Source: Ascaris suum (lineage: Eukaryota; Nematoda; Chromadorea; Rhabditida; Ascarididae). From it: a DNA stretch of 64,000 bases. The stretch covers positions 20,077,826 to 20,141,825 of the forward strand of contig CM024187.1 in NCBI GenBank assembly GCA_013433145.1, in the 5' to 3' direction. The position numbers and the translations under genes are program-made. Shown piece by piece: positions 12,901-23,236 of the stretch (positions are counted from its first letter, which is position 1; every line of letters begins with the position of its first letter). The notes beneath the pieces are model-generated. The model was given only the letters and a program-made list of their open reading frames with translations, made no database searches and was not told the origin of the DNA.

Positions 12901-14782
12901 CTGTACCTAAATCACTTAAAGAGCTTAACACACTCTCACAGCTGTGCAGGTGGAATGCTGCACATGGTGAAGAAGCAGGACTATACACTGCACTGGCGAA
13001 TCCTGCAAACTGAGGGAGGGGGAGGGGGTTGGGGGAGGGGCACAGTAAAAGAAGGAAAGAGAAAGTTCAACATTATTTCTGCAGTGGCTCCCATTCAAGT
13101 TCCAAGTGATTATAAAAGTTTATCAGTGCAATTACGACATCCCACTAATAGCACTTCGACCTCAGTTTTGCCGAGATGAAACCACGTTAATCAGATACTG
13201 AATGCAGGCATGTGGAAAACGAAGGATCGTGGAGGTGTTAGTGCACGAAGAAGAAACACAATTCGCTAAACATACCTTTGCTACCGGTAATCGTCGAAAT
13301 TGCTCGAGGAGTCGATCGGATATCGAATATGATCGGTCGCTGAACCCATGGAATAAGGAAATGAGTCCCCTCTCCGACCACATCCGGTTTCACTCCAGTG
13401 AAACGGTCAAATATAACTGCGCGTTGTCCACCATCCACTTAAATTGAAAGAAATCTCACTAACAGCCAATAAAATGCAGGATAAAATGAATTGAAATGAA
13501 GAGGAAAAACTTACAAGCAATTTGCGATTCCAGTATGAACATCACGCACATATTTTCAGCCCATTTTGTCATATAATCTAGATTTACTAAAAACTAATTC
13601 AAACAGGATGTGACAAATAAGTACACAATTATAAATGAGTGGAAAGAGTTTTTAGCAGGCGAATTCTTTATAACGTGGATAACTGCTGTAAAACCTGATT
13701 TGCAGATCGACTAGGACAAACGAACACAAGTTGATCCTTACTCGAAAGCATAATATAAAATGAACTTTAAACATCTTGCCTATGTTTGCGCCTTTAAGCT
13801 TTTTATGGCTCAATTCAATTTAGGAGAAGAAAAAAAAACGGATGTGATAAAGGTATTTATTTCATGAGGCAAACAACTGGATCAACTTCATCATCATTTA
13901 GTTAGCATAATAATTTAACAATTAATGCTGCTGTTGAACTGATGAAATGAGACGAACGTTAGGCTTAATGATCTGCAGAGATGAGCGTATGCCATTAGTA
14001 AGAAATATAATCATTAGCAATACCTCAAACATGATTCACCTTCAGCTTTAAATAGGATCGCTATTACAGGTGCCAAACTTCAATATGTACCACTACCGAG
14101 TTTTTTCCAGTACATCGAGAAATTTGGTTGGATTGACACGTTTGCGGTATTTAAACATTATTTGTCGGTGAAAGAAAGAACATTTTTAGTTGCAGAACAC
14201 CTCTTTCAAAGATTACAACCCCTCCCACCTACAAGGTGCCAAAATGTTTCCGTTTTTGTTGAAATGAACAGATGGGACGAAAGATTGCTTACTGCATTAG
14301 AAGAAAACATATAAAAGCTGAATGGCGAAAACAGGTTTTGCATATGTCAACCTTTAACTCGGAAAGAGGGATGCGCTGCTACAGTTGCGTCACATCTAAC
14401 TGAAATTCCAGCCAATTCGCTGATACGAACGAGTTCAACTATGACTATTTATGGATGCGCCAGACACAGTCTCGGATTCGATCTCAGCTGATCTTGTTTT
14501 CCACCATGATCTGATGCCGCTGAGGAAAAGTCTTTAACTGGGAACTGAACGCCTTGATCCACCTCCATAGGCTTGCAGGCTAACCTTGATCACAGCTCTG
14601 TTCGGGGCTAAAGTTGAAACAACTGCGTCGTGTGTGCCGCACCATGTGTCTATCAACCGACACCAAATTTAACGAAAAACAAACGAACCATTGTAAAGAG
14701 CAGACTGAACAACACCTCCAGTGATAGCCAACGCTACACCAACTTGACCAAGCCTTCCTAGAAGCTTCTGAGCCGCAGCCAT
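9987..14782 (-). CDS. PHB1: Prohibitin-1 (complete, 5 exons)
   Basis: Prohibitin-1 forms ring complexes with prohibitin-2 in the mitochondrial inner membrane, stabilising newly made membrane proteins and cristae. Coding exons: 14782-14689, 13437-13276, 11909-11767, 11035-10919 and 10295-9987. Phases agree throughout and give 274 residues; the human protein has 272. Residues 10-30 ([20 protein letters not shown]) are the hydrophobic N-terminal anchor. The SPFH/PHB domain follows, with [27 protein letters not shown] and [17 protein letters not shown]. The C-terminal coiled coil begins at [20 protein letters not shown] and carries [18 protein letters not shown]; the protein ends FNLPA. The Met at 14782 is preceded by an in-frame open stretch, but it matches the family start. 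It is transcribed divergently from the L27a gene. Confidence 0.97.
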
Positions 14783-14816
14783 CTCCCGAACTTCCGCAGA
14801 AGCCCCGACGCCAGCC

Positions 14817-14832
14817 CTAAACAAAAAGCGCA
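14817..14832 (-). promoter_or_regulatory. Likely trans-splice (or 5' UTR) acceptor of prohibitin
   Basis: A pyrimidine-rich tract ending in TTTAG lies on the minus strand with its AG at 14818-14817, 35 nt upstream of the prohibitin ATG. In nematodes such sites commonly accept a spliced leader. It could equally be the 3' end of a 5' UTR intron; the sequence alone cannot decide. Confidence 0.4.
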
Positions 14833-16339
14833 AGTAATGATGCAAGACAGTTGCAATTTGAAAGTTTCTATGCAAATTACGGTAGAAAGAAATTCGTCTG
14901 AAGAGAGATAGCATTTCAAAAACGTCCAACTGCGTGGCAGCTTATATTCTTCACTAACATCTGAAGTGATTGGAATGCTAAGAAGGCAAAACTTCGGCAG
15001 GAAAAAATCATCAAACAGTTGCGCAGAACGGCAAAATAATGCACCGGCTGGCATTGGATATTGGTGGTAGACGGCAGGTTGTTTTTTACTCAGGCCGCTT
15101 GTTGTTTTAATTTTATTATTCGGCTATGTCCAGCATACCTGTGATGTGTTGAGTCATCGTATCGGTGGTGGCTTGCACTGGGCTTTGATGCGTCTATCCA
15201 AAGGGAATGGCGAGAGAAGAGGATGTGGTTTTTTGGGAATCCATTTTAGCAGCTTCGTTATTTTGATTTGGAATATGTTTGACAAGTGTACAAAAATCTC
15301 TTGTTCAATATCAATACCTTTTTTAAAAAAAAAGCGTTGCTCCTTTGTTTTCCCGTTCCTCTAGAAGCAGCCATTTGCAGTTGCAGTGATTTCCTGTCTA
15401 TGTGGCCATTTTGTAAATTCCCTTTAGGCGTTGCTTCTCGTAAGTGTATGCTTAATATTTTTATGGGTTACATCATATTGGTGTCGTGATCATTTCGAGG
15501 CATTCGAAGCTGACTTACTCGTTTTGACTGATTACCAGAGGAAGCTCATATCAGTTAACGTAGTGTGTATGATGCGGTAGGATGGCAGTAGGCGATGCAT
15601 GGCATTGCCTGATGGAAAGGAATGAAGTTTAAAAGGAGAGGGGGGGGGGGGTTCAAATAGATAGGCTGTAAGGGCTGATTTTTGCGTCGGCATAGGATCT
15701 GTGCATATTGCTGCATACCGTCTATAGATTTTATTACTCATTCATCCGGTGCTCTCTTTTGAGGGTTTTTTTTTTTTTGCTGTATTCGTAAAACCTACTG
15801 AATTTGCCACCTGAAATAGTTATGAAACGGTTCGTTCTATGTTACAGCTATGCTTTGTTTCCTCACTCGCCAAATATTTTGATACTTGATCAATTAAATG
15901 ATTGTTTTGAATATTGATACAAATATTGATTTGAATACAAATATTGATACTCGCCAAATATTGATTAAATGATTGAATGTTGTTTTGAGTCAGAAATTTG
16001 AATAAAAACGACCGGCAAACTTAAGCTAATCGTCCAATAGCTTATATCAAGCTTTTCATTTCTCATTGTTGTTGAGGTGCTCCATCTAGATCGATGCCAG
16101 GCTGGCATAACTGCACGTGTGATTTGTACTTTGTCCGTGGAAATGCCTCTTTCCGTAATTCATTCATCGTTTCACTCAGCTAGTATATACTTGTGCAGTT
16201 CCCATGTGCTTGACTCAATGTGGATGCAAAGATGTTTTATTAATTGGAGATTCCACTCTCTTGTTTTCTTATTCGGCCGATGGAAATATTAAGAATTGTC
16301 GTATATAGGTGCTTGGGAACACCTTTTGAGGTTATTGTG
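14833..16339. promoter_or_regulatory. Divergent intergenic region between prohibitin and L27a
   Basis: Prohibitin (minus) and L27a (plus) start 1.58 kb apart, facing away from each other, so this region should contain both promoters. It holds a 12-nt G run at 15640-15651, a T run near 15768, and an AT-rich imperfect duplication at about 15864-15985. No TATA box or initiator could be assigned with confidence. Confidence 0.4.
15864..15985. repeat. Imperfect AT-rich duplication
   Basis: The motif ACTCGCCAAATATT followed shortly by ATTAAATGATTG appears twice, at about 15865-15904 and 15949-15976. Copies of AATATTGATAC-like units lie between them. It is a local imperfect tandem duplication in the L27a upstream region, seen directly in the sequence, with no known function. 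Confidence 0.6.
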
Positions 16340-16358
16340 GAGGAGGGACTTATTGCAG
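16340..16358 (+). promoter_or_regulatory. Splice acceptor two bases before the L27a start codon
   Basis: The sequence TTATTGCAG ends at 16358 and the L27a ATG follows at 16361. An acceptor only 2 nt from the start codon is typical of nematode spliced-leader addition, giving a very short 5' UTR. A conventional 5' UTR intron is the alternative. Confidence 0.5.
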
Positions 16359-16360
16359 TC

Positions 16361-19134
16361 ATGGCCACCTCGAAGAAGAAGACAAGGAAATTAAGAGGGC
16401 ACGTGTCGCATGGTCATGGCAGAATCGGCAAGCACCGCAAACACCCCGGAGGTCGCGGTAACGCGGGTGGTCAGCACCATCATCGAATAAACTTCGACAA
16501 GTACCATCCTGGTTATTTCGGCAAGGTCTGCTTTTTTCTTGCTTTATGATGCATTGAGGTGTTGATAGGGATAACCACAAGAGACTACCAAAAGGAAGTT
16601 TCGAGTAAAACTTTTTTGTTGTGGACTCAGAGAATCGTGTCGGCTATCACTAGCTTAAGAGTTTTATGTAGGCTTGTTTTCAGATTTAAGGTACCCTTTT
16701 GATCGTTTTTGGGGTACTTTTTCGGTTTGTATTTTCAAAAGTTCCGGCACTTATGCAGACTGTTAAAGTCGTTTGGGTAAAGGGATCGCGGCGCAGGTCT
16801 AGCGAACCAGTAAAGTGATATGCGCAAGGTGAGACCCTTCCCCATCTCTATGCTCACCTCAAGGATACCGTGCTCAGTGTGGCTTCCTGCGAAGCCAAGT
16901 GACTTCAGCTTCGCTTTCGTTGCGTCGATGGGCATGGCCAGAGAGGAGAATGCAATTAGGGGAATGTGCCGGTTGGCAACGAAGACGGTATAAAGATTGG
17001 CAAGTTTATTTTCATGAGGTTCCAAAGAGAACTAACTTCTCTGATGAAAATCAGGCGTCATGACGAGGGAATTTTGGTTGACTATGCGCGAAAGGAATGA
17101 TCCCGACTACGCGTGGCATTGGTGGGGTATGGATGAGGAGTTCGTTGTGCATACATCACGCCTTCACATTTGCTTACGCGGTGATGTCCATCCTCACACC
17201 TCTTCGTCTCCTCCCCCCCCCCCCCCCCCCCATTTCCTTTCCCCTTTCTGTTTCTCACAAAAGTGCTGCATCTTCGTTACCTCAAAAACGCGTATCATCG
17301 CATCTTCGTTCACGGACATCTTTCTTTAAAGGAATCTCGTACAGATCATTCTTGTGACGAGAAGACACTGTCATTATTTCGGGTTTGCGCATGACTGGGT
17401 TGTTCTGGTGGTGTTTACAGTATGATGCGGTTAAAGCTGAAGAAAGGAGTGCACGAAGCAGTGGTAAATAAATAAGCTTGTGCATTGACTAATGTCTGTC
17501 ACGATGTTTCGTGTCACTTGTCACGTGTCCCTCATGTCACGAAGCAAAAAAAAATGTACATTGACACAGTGAACAAGCATAGTTACATCTTATGTCCGCT
17601 ATACCGAGGGGTCGTCGGACTTCAGTTCCGTCCCAGTTGGATATGAGTTAAAATTGACGATCCGATTAAGTCCATGGCAGTATCGATAAGGGTTAAGGAG
17701 GCTTCGGTTAAGTTTGAGCTGGTAACAGCGACAGGTTTCATTCCAGCGGAGGTCACATTTAATCTGGAGTACATGCTCATCGATGCAGCGCTGATCATAT
17801 CTCAGCCCGGATCGGACTGTGTTGTACAGGCTAATTATTTTAATCAGGCCAAGAGTTGTGACTGCAGACATGCTCATCCATACTGTATAGTGGTGTCTCG
17901 TTGCTCTCGTGATATCTATGTACAATACAAAGAACTCAGTGATCTTTCATTCCCTTGAAGGTGAAACAGTTTTGTGCGCAAAATTTGTTGCATTTCCCAT
18001 GGTGCGCAATTTCAGTAAGGAAGCAGATGTCTTGAGGGACTTTCTCGCGTCAGTGGAGCAATGTCTTGTAACTGATTGCATAATGTGGTTATCTAAGTCA
18101 ACTGCTTCTTTGTGTTGATGAGTAACGATGCTTCACCTTCATTACTACCTATGCACTGAATTTTAGGGCTGAGGGGAAGAGGGAAGATTGAGAAGAAAAG
18201 GTTTGCCATTGATTTTCACAGATTGTTGGATGGTGGAGCTTTATATTGTTTGTCTAAATCTGGCTGTAGGCTGTAATTCCGGCAAGTAGATCCAGCACAC
18301 AGTCCAGGAAAATTGCAGTCATACGTATAGTGCACTGATTTCGCTTGTCTGATTAACTTCTGAGACAGTTTCGAACCGCTTATAGTTTGCAGCGGTAGAC
18401 TTATTCACATCTTTCGAACTAGTATCCTCGCAAAGTGCGCTGAATTCTCTCGAAACGTCCATCTTCCTGAACTGTTTCGGAAGTTGTGAATACTTACGTA
18501 CTGCATCTGGACGTATGTTTTCTTCTAGCAGTCTCTTCACGGAAATAACGGTTCCGATTGTCCACTCGCTGATTGTCCACTGCATCATTCAAAGTAGTGA
18601 TTAATACCTATTTGGGTTCCATTGTGCACTTCATTGTAGGTTTGGAAAACTTATTTGACTTTGTGGTATGTCTGCCTGCTCATTTTTGGAGCGTTTTAAA
18701 AGCACCCTTGAAGGTGGAGCGGGAGCAGCTTTTTTTCGAGCGACTCCGCCATGTATAATTTCCCAAAACGAAGTCTGTACTAAGATATATGGAATATTCC
18801 CTTTTAAAGTCGCCAAACCTGACCGCTTACGCGATTCTTATGTTTGTGATTTCAGGTTGGTATGCGGAATTTCCACGTGCGCAAGAATGGCCTGTACTGC
18901 CCAACGGTGAACTTGGATAAGTTGTGGTCATTGGTTTCGGAGAAAACGCGAACAACGTACGCGGAAAAGAAAGATAAGGCACCCGTGATTGATGTTGTCA
19001 AGGCCGGTTATTTCAAAGTGCTTGGCAAAGGTCTTTTGCCCAAGCAGCCAGTGATCGTAAAGGCAAAGTTCTTCTCTCGTACGGCCGAGCAAAAGATCAA
19101 GGGAGTCGGTGGTGCATGCATACTTGTCGCATAA
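16361..19134 (+). CDS. RPL27A: 60S ribosomal protein L27a / uL15 (complete, 2 exons)
   Basis: Large-subunit ribosomal protein uL15. Exon 1 is 16361-16525 (55 codons: [20 protein letters not shown] to YHPGYFGK) and exon 2 is 18856-19134 (92 codons plus stop: [20 protein letters not shown] to GGACILVA). The join is phase 0 and gives 147 residues, the usual length. The basic N-terminus [19 protein letters not shown] and the motif [20 protein letters not shown] are diagnostic of the family. The donor is AAG|gtctgc, away from the usual gtaagt. The intron is 2,330 nt, large for a ribosomal protein gene, and contains opposite-strand ORFs. The AATAAA 36 nt after the stop and the acceptor next to the ATG suggest a compact transcript. 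The P1 gene follows 0.9 kb downstream on the same strand. Confidence 0.98.
16735..18588 (-). other. Opposite-strand ORFs inside the L27a intron (possible nested gene)
   Basis: The L27a intron contains minus-strand ORFs at 18319-18588 (89 codons), 17599-17925 and 16735-17025. The first starts at an ATG, has coding-like composition rich in Lys, Glu and Ser (for example [20 protein letters not shown]), and ends in a TGA. The last contains [20 protein letters not shown] and has a good donor, CTTGAG|gtgagc, at about 16860. They may be exons of a gene nested in the intron on the other strand, or chance ORFs in relatively GC-rich sequence. I recognise no family in any of them and cannot join them with confidence. 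The C run at 17213-17231 lies between them. Confidence 0.3.
17213..17231. repeat. 19-nt C homopolymer
   Basis: Uninterrupted run of 19 cytosines within the L27a intron, the longest of nine G/C runs of at least 12 nt in this window. Confidence 0.95.
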
Positions 19135-19169
19135 AGATCCAGCGGTTTCGTTGTTGTTTTGTTCTTGTT

Positions 19170-19175
19170 AATAAA
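19170..19175 (+). terminator. Poly(A) signal of L27a
   Basis: Canonical AATAAA 36 nt after the L27a stop codon at 19134, in the expected position for 3' end formation of a short ribosomal protein mRNA. Confidence 0.7.
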
Positions 19176-19962
19176 GGCGACTTGGAGTTGCTCTTTCGTC
19201 CCATGTGCTGTTGGTGGTTATTTCCGCCTCTCATTGCTACTTCGATCGTCGTAACCGTTAAGGCATTTTCTTTTTTCGTGTGCTCGCTTGAAATTCAGGA
19301 AACAATGGATACCCCGACCTGAGAGTGAACCCTTTGTGCGGTTCGAATTCCCATTACATAGGTAACCGTGAGCTTGTTTGAAACGTTTGGCAGTGCGAAA
19401 CTGTGGAATGCGTTGGACAAATTGTTACCGTACCAGGCGTTTTGCCTAAATGAGAGTTTGAGTTTACCGTAGTTCGAAATTTAAACCTCATTTCCCAGGT
19501 TTTTTTTTAAACTTCAGAATAGCTGGGGTAAGTGGACATTTATATTGGCTGAAGTTTTTTCGATGCATCGATGACTTAGAGAGTTTCAGGTAGTCAGGTA
19601 GCGCATGGTCGGCTGTGTCAGCGTAGTTAAGTAAGCCTATCAAAATGATTTATAGTAGGCCAGAGACTTTGGTAATTGTTTGGGGCACCACCTTATTTTG
19701 CATCCAATGTTTTTTCTTTTTCTTTTCTTTTTTTTTGCGCGAAAGAGGCTAGTTGTCCTGGAGGGAGCTAATAGTGGCAGCAGAAGTTTTGGCTGCAGCT
19801 GTGAACAGGAGGAAGTCCAAATAGAAAACTGGAATGTGGGTAGCATATGGTACTCGTACTAATCCACGATGGTTGGGTTAGTACGAGTGCAAGAGCGAAC
19901 AAAGATAACTATAGTCTGCGCTGTAGGTAGGCGCTCGATGTCTGTTTATTGCAGTGCACCTC
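19176..19962. other. Spacer between the L27a and P1 genes
   Basis: About 0.8 kb between the L27a poly(A) signal and the P1 leader. It contains T-rich patches and short ORFs on both strands, none recognisable. It should hold the P1 promoter, unless the two ribosomal genes are co-transcribed. Confidence 0.4.
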
Positions 19963-19978
19963 GTGATTGCTTTTACAG
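19963..19978 (+). promoter_or_regulatory. Possible splice acceptor upstream of P1
   Basis: GATTGCTTTTACAG, with its AG at 19977-19978, lies 65 nt before the P1 start codon; another weaker acceptor (TTTATTGCAG) ends about 24 nt earlier. Either could be the trans-splice or 5' UTR intron acceptor of the P1 mRNA. Confidence 0.35.
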
Positions 19979-20042
19979 GGCGCAAAGTGCATTGTTCTCC
20001 TCTGAGCTAAGGCTGTAAAGCGACGTGCACTTATTGGAAAGA

Positions 20043-20864
20043 ATGGCTCATCAGGCGGCTACAAACAGCGAAGTTGCTTGCGTCTACGCAGCCCTGATTC
20101 TGCAGGACGATGATGTCGCTATCACGGGCGATAAGATCACGACAATCTTGAAGGCGGCCCACGTTGAGGTGGAACCTTTCTGGCCCGGCTTGTTCGCGAA
20201 AGCTCTCGAGGGCGTTGATGTCAAGGTCTCGCTCATTGATTTCTTTTTTCTCTCTAATCGTTCATCGTCAAGGAATTTGTTTTATTTTTGGTAATATTGA
20301 GGTGGTGGCAGGATTGTTGCTGGTTTTTGCTGTGCTCCATTGTTCCTGCATTTGCTGTTTTGGTCGTTCATATTGAGGCGTGCCCTTGACCACATAGGTC
20401 TTGTCTGCTTCGGCGAGGAAGTTTTGTACGGGGAACCTGGCCATTATGAGGGCCGCTGGTGACGGTGGGCTGTTCTTGATTCATTCCCTCACCCCTCATC
20501 CCCGCTTCCCGCTCCATCACTCACCATAGGAAAAAAGGTACAATTTAATTTGCCACTGCGTCATGGTGATTGCCCATCGGGTTTTGTAGTTGTTGCGCAA
20601 TCAACCCTCCATGCGGTTGCTTCGCACCAAATTCTGTTCGAATTTATGGGCGTATTTTATCGGTGTTGCTCAAAACAGCATCCTTTCCAGGCTTTGATCA
20701 CAAACGTAAGTAGTGGAGTGGGCAGTGGAGGTCCAGCACCGGCAGGTGGCGCAGCTCCTGCAGCGGCCGCAGCTCCGGCAGCTGAGGCGGCTCCGAAGGA
20801 AGAGAAGAAAGAGGAACCGAAAGAGGAATCCGATGACGACATGGGATTTGGACTTTTCGACTAA
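20043..20864 (+). CDS. RPLP1: 60S acidic ribosomal protein P1 (complete, 2 exons)
   Basis: P1 pairs with P2 on the P0 stalk and recruits translational GTPases to the ribosome. Exon 1 is 20043-20225 (61 codons, [10 protein letters not shown] to ALEGVDVK) and exon 2 is 20691-20864 (57 codons plus stop). They join in phase 0 and give 118 residues, the family's usual size. Conserved features are [38 protein letters not shown], an Ala/Pro/Gly-rich hinge, a charged [10 protein letters not shown] segment and the invariant tail [11 protein letters not shown] that binds elongation factors. The first in-frame ATG matching the family is at 20043; the reading frame is open a few codons upstream but without an ATG. 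The donor AAG|gtctcg shares its unusual GTCT start with the L27a intron. Confidence 0.98.
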
Positions 20865-20908
20865 GCACCTACCCAAGAGTGTTGTTATTGTTATTGGGTT
20901 CTTTTAAA

Positions 20909-20914
20909 ATTAAA
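20909..20914 (+). terminator. Variant poly(A) signal of P1
   Basis: ATTAAA lies 45 nt after the P1 stop codon. It is the commonest variant of AATAAA and no canonical AATAAA lies nearer, so it is the likely 3' end signal. Confidence 0.5.
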
Positions 20915-22193
20915 AGTTGCCGCTTATTTCCACCGCATTTGTGCATACGACCGGACACATTTTATTGTAGGTTTGGGAAGGGGCCATATGCTTATCGGCA
21001 TCGTTTAATAGGCGTATACTTACCCGGCTTCTACAAGTTCTTTGGCGTCATGGGTGAACTGATTGGGATGAACTCGATAGGAGCAATGTAACAGCTACTT
21101 CCACGGACTGTGATTTATGGGTAGCAGTTATTTTCACCTTTTTGGTCGTTTAATTTCAGTTAATGCCCCGACTCTTGATTCACTGTTAGTGGCATCACTT
21201 CACCCCCACTTTCCCGGACTTGAATTTGTCGCATATTGTGCCTCTTCGCTGCTGGCTGTACGAAAAAATCTATGAATAGTGCCGGCTGTCGTGGTATTGC
21301 CGCAGTATTTCAAAAATATCCAAAAAAAAAATCTTACAGCTAAAGGTGGCTCTTCGAAGGCATGATCTCGCAGCAAGGTAGTAACCTTGCATTTGGAGTA
21401 AGCCGACTTATAGGGCAAGTAGGATTGACGATTTCATCCGTAAGCTGGGAATATAGTCGAGTACATTCGATAGCGGCATATAAAAGCAGTGAAGTAATGT
21501 TTTTATCGGCAGAATAGAAAAGGCACTTGGAATGTGCATCTCTATCGGTTAGGCACATCTAGGCGGAATCGTTGCGTGACAGTACGTGGCGTCGCGGCTT
21601 CATCACGATACTACTGCTGGGCGGAAACGATGTTAGCGGTACGATTTGCACGGGTGAACGTACTCTGCTCAAGCCCAGCGGCGCCTTACTCTTCGGACCT
21701 GCAACTTGCAAGGAAATTACACCTGAATTTGACTTGAACTTTCAATGTTCTAGCTAGAAACATGATCACAACTATGTTTAGCCAACATATTTATGGCGGT
21801 AATGTGCTGGCGCTAGTTGAATATGCGAAACGATGCCCTCAGAATTAGTAAACACGTCATGTTTAAAGTGTTCGCAGTCTTTGAAACCTTTGCTTCAAAA
21901 AAATCCATTGGCGGAGGAAATGTTTCAGTGCAAGTGTTATGCTTCCGCAGTAAACGTTCGGTCGAGTATGACTGTGCTTAACGAGGGTCGGTAAGAAATG
22001 GGAGCAGAGTTCTTGAAGGAGAATTCTAAGTTCCATTTTGAGAATTCTGAACTAGTACATCAAATGCGAAACAACTAAGATGGGATGGGTTGGGCGATAA
22101 TTTTTCAATGAATTGGAATTGAGGGCATCCTCCTGGTCTGCGTTACATTTAATCTCAGTCGCGATGCTGACGAGGACTGCAGCTTGATTTAAT
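20915..22193. other. Convergent spacer between P1 and ARL13B
   Basis: No gene recognised. P1 reads rightwards into this region and ARL13B reads leftwards into it, so both 3' ends lie nearby. Short ORFs occur on both strands (for example 21534-21757) without family motifs. Confidence 0.5.
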
Positions 22194-22415
22194 CTAAACG
22201 CGCATCCATAGAAAATGTCTGAGAGGGAAACCTGCTGAGGAAACTCTGCGAGGGAAGGACGTGTTGTTGGACGCTGCTTCGCCTGTATTCGAAAGTTGTA
22301 GAGGAGGCAGGTGTGGTGGAGGGCGTGAGCACGTCGCTTTGTTGGTCTTGTCGGCAGAACTTTCGACACGGTCATCGCTGGTTTGCGGCAAAGGTGCCAC
22401 CTGGTTGCGCGACCA
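22194..22415 (-). CDS. Possible C-terminal exon of ARL13B
   Basis: An acceptor (GGTAATTGCAG) opens a 73-codon phase-0 ORF ending in a stop at 22194. It begins SRNQVAPLPQTSDD after the first residue and contains RPPPHLPPLQ. Vertebrate ARL13B has a basic stretch, an RVxP ciliary-targeting motif and then a proline-rich tail, so QVAPLP followed by a proline-rich segment is suggestive. Exon 7 of ARL13B ends in phase 0 and would join it in frame, either directly or through an exon at 23359-23273. A second overlapping frame is also open here, so the assignment is tentative. If this exon is used, the stop at 23237 is not. Confidence 0.4.
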   Translation of the reverse strand, partial: WSRNQVAPLPQTSDDRVESSADKTNKATCSRPPPHLPPLQLSNTGEAASNNTSFPRRVSSAGFPLRHFLWMRV

Positions 22416-23236
22416 CTGCAATTACCTCTTTTAACTGCTCACGATAGCACAAACTTGAGTCGGATTGCAACTGGGAGTGGGGGGTGTGAGGGAGGGCGGG
22501 GGGCAAGCAAGTTGATGTTGATGGACCCAACGGCAATTTTAGAGTGTCGTAAGTGATGAATTGAAAGAATTTTAAAGTTTAACGGCAAATCCTTCAAAGT
22601 GAAAAGTTTTCATCAAATTCGAGTTCCGGTGGCAAATAGGAACAGTTGTAGGCGCCAGTGATCGAACATCAAGTATCGCTTGTTACGATCGATCTCCTCT
22701 AACTATTAAACTCTAATAGTAATTGATGCTGCGATAGCTGTTACGATACAACGGCGATCGGAAGTGCTTCATTCTTTTGCTCGTGTTGAATGATTTTGTG
22801 GTTTTGTTTTGTGAAGTAAACTTTATGTGTTTTAGAATTCTCACATAAAACCGGTTACTGCGTATGTGATAATTTCGAAGACTGCTCGTTGTTATTCGCT
22901 TTCACATTTATGCTAAATTCCTCAATGAGTTTCGCTCAGTTTTTGCCATATTTTACGCAGAATTTTTTTTTTCGCTGCTCTCATTCACAATGAGGATGCT
23001 GGAAGGAACAGTTGGGAAATTGCAGAGGGGAGGGGGAGAATAGGAGGAGCGCACCCCTCCTTCCACTCTCCAGGAAATCTTGCAATTCACCATTTTAGTT
23101 TAAATTTATGGCTCGCCAACTCGCACGCAGTCAGAATTCGCTTTTTACACAAAGGAAAGGGGGATAAACACATTGCAATTAACAGAAACGTTCTTATTTT
23201 AATGGCTCACGAACTGAGCTTTCGTGGACTATTAGT

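Noticed and set aside
18110..18160. Possible box C/D snoRNA (TTGATGA then CTGA) in the L27a intron
   Set aside because: The boxes are only about 45 nt apart, no terminal stem flanks them and no internal C'/D' pair is visible.
19335..19360. tRNA-like B-box word GGTTCGAATTCCC
   Set aside because: No matching A box, acceptor stem or anticodon arm could be folded around it.
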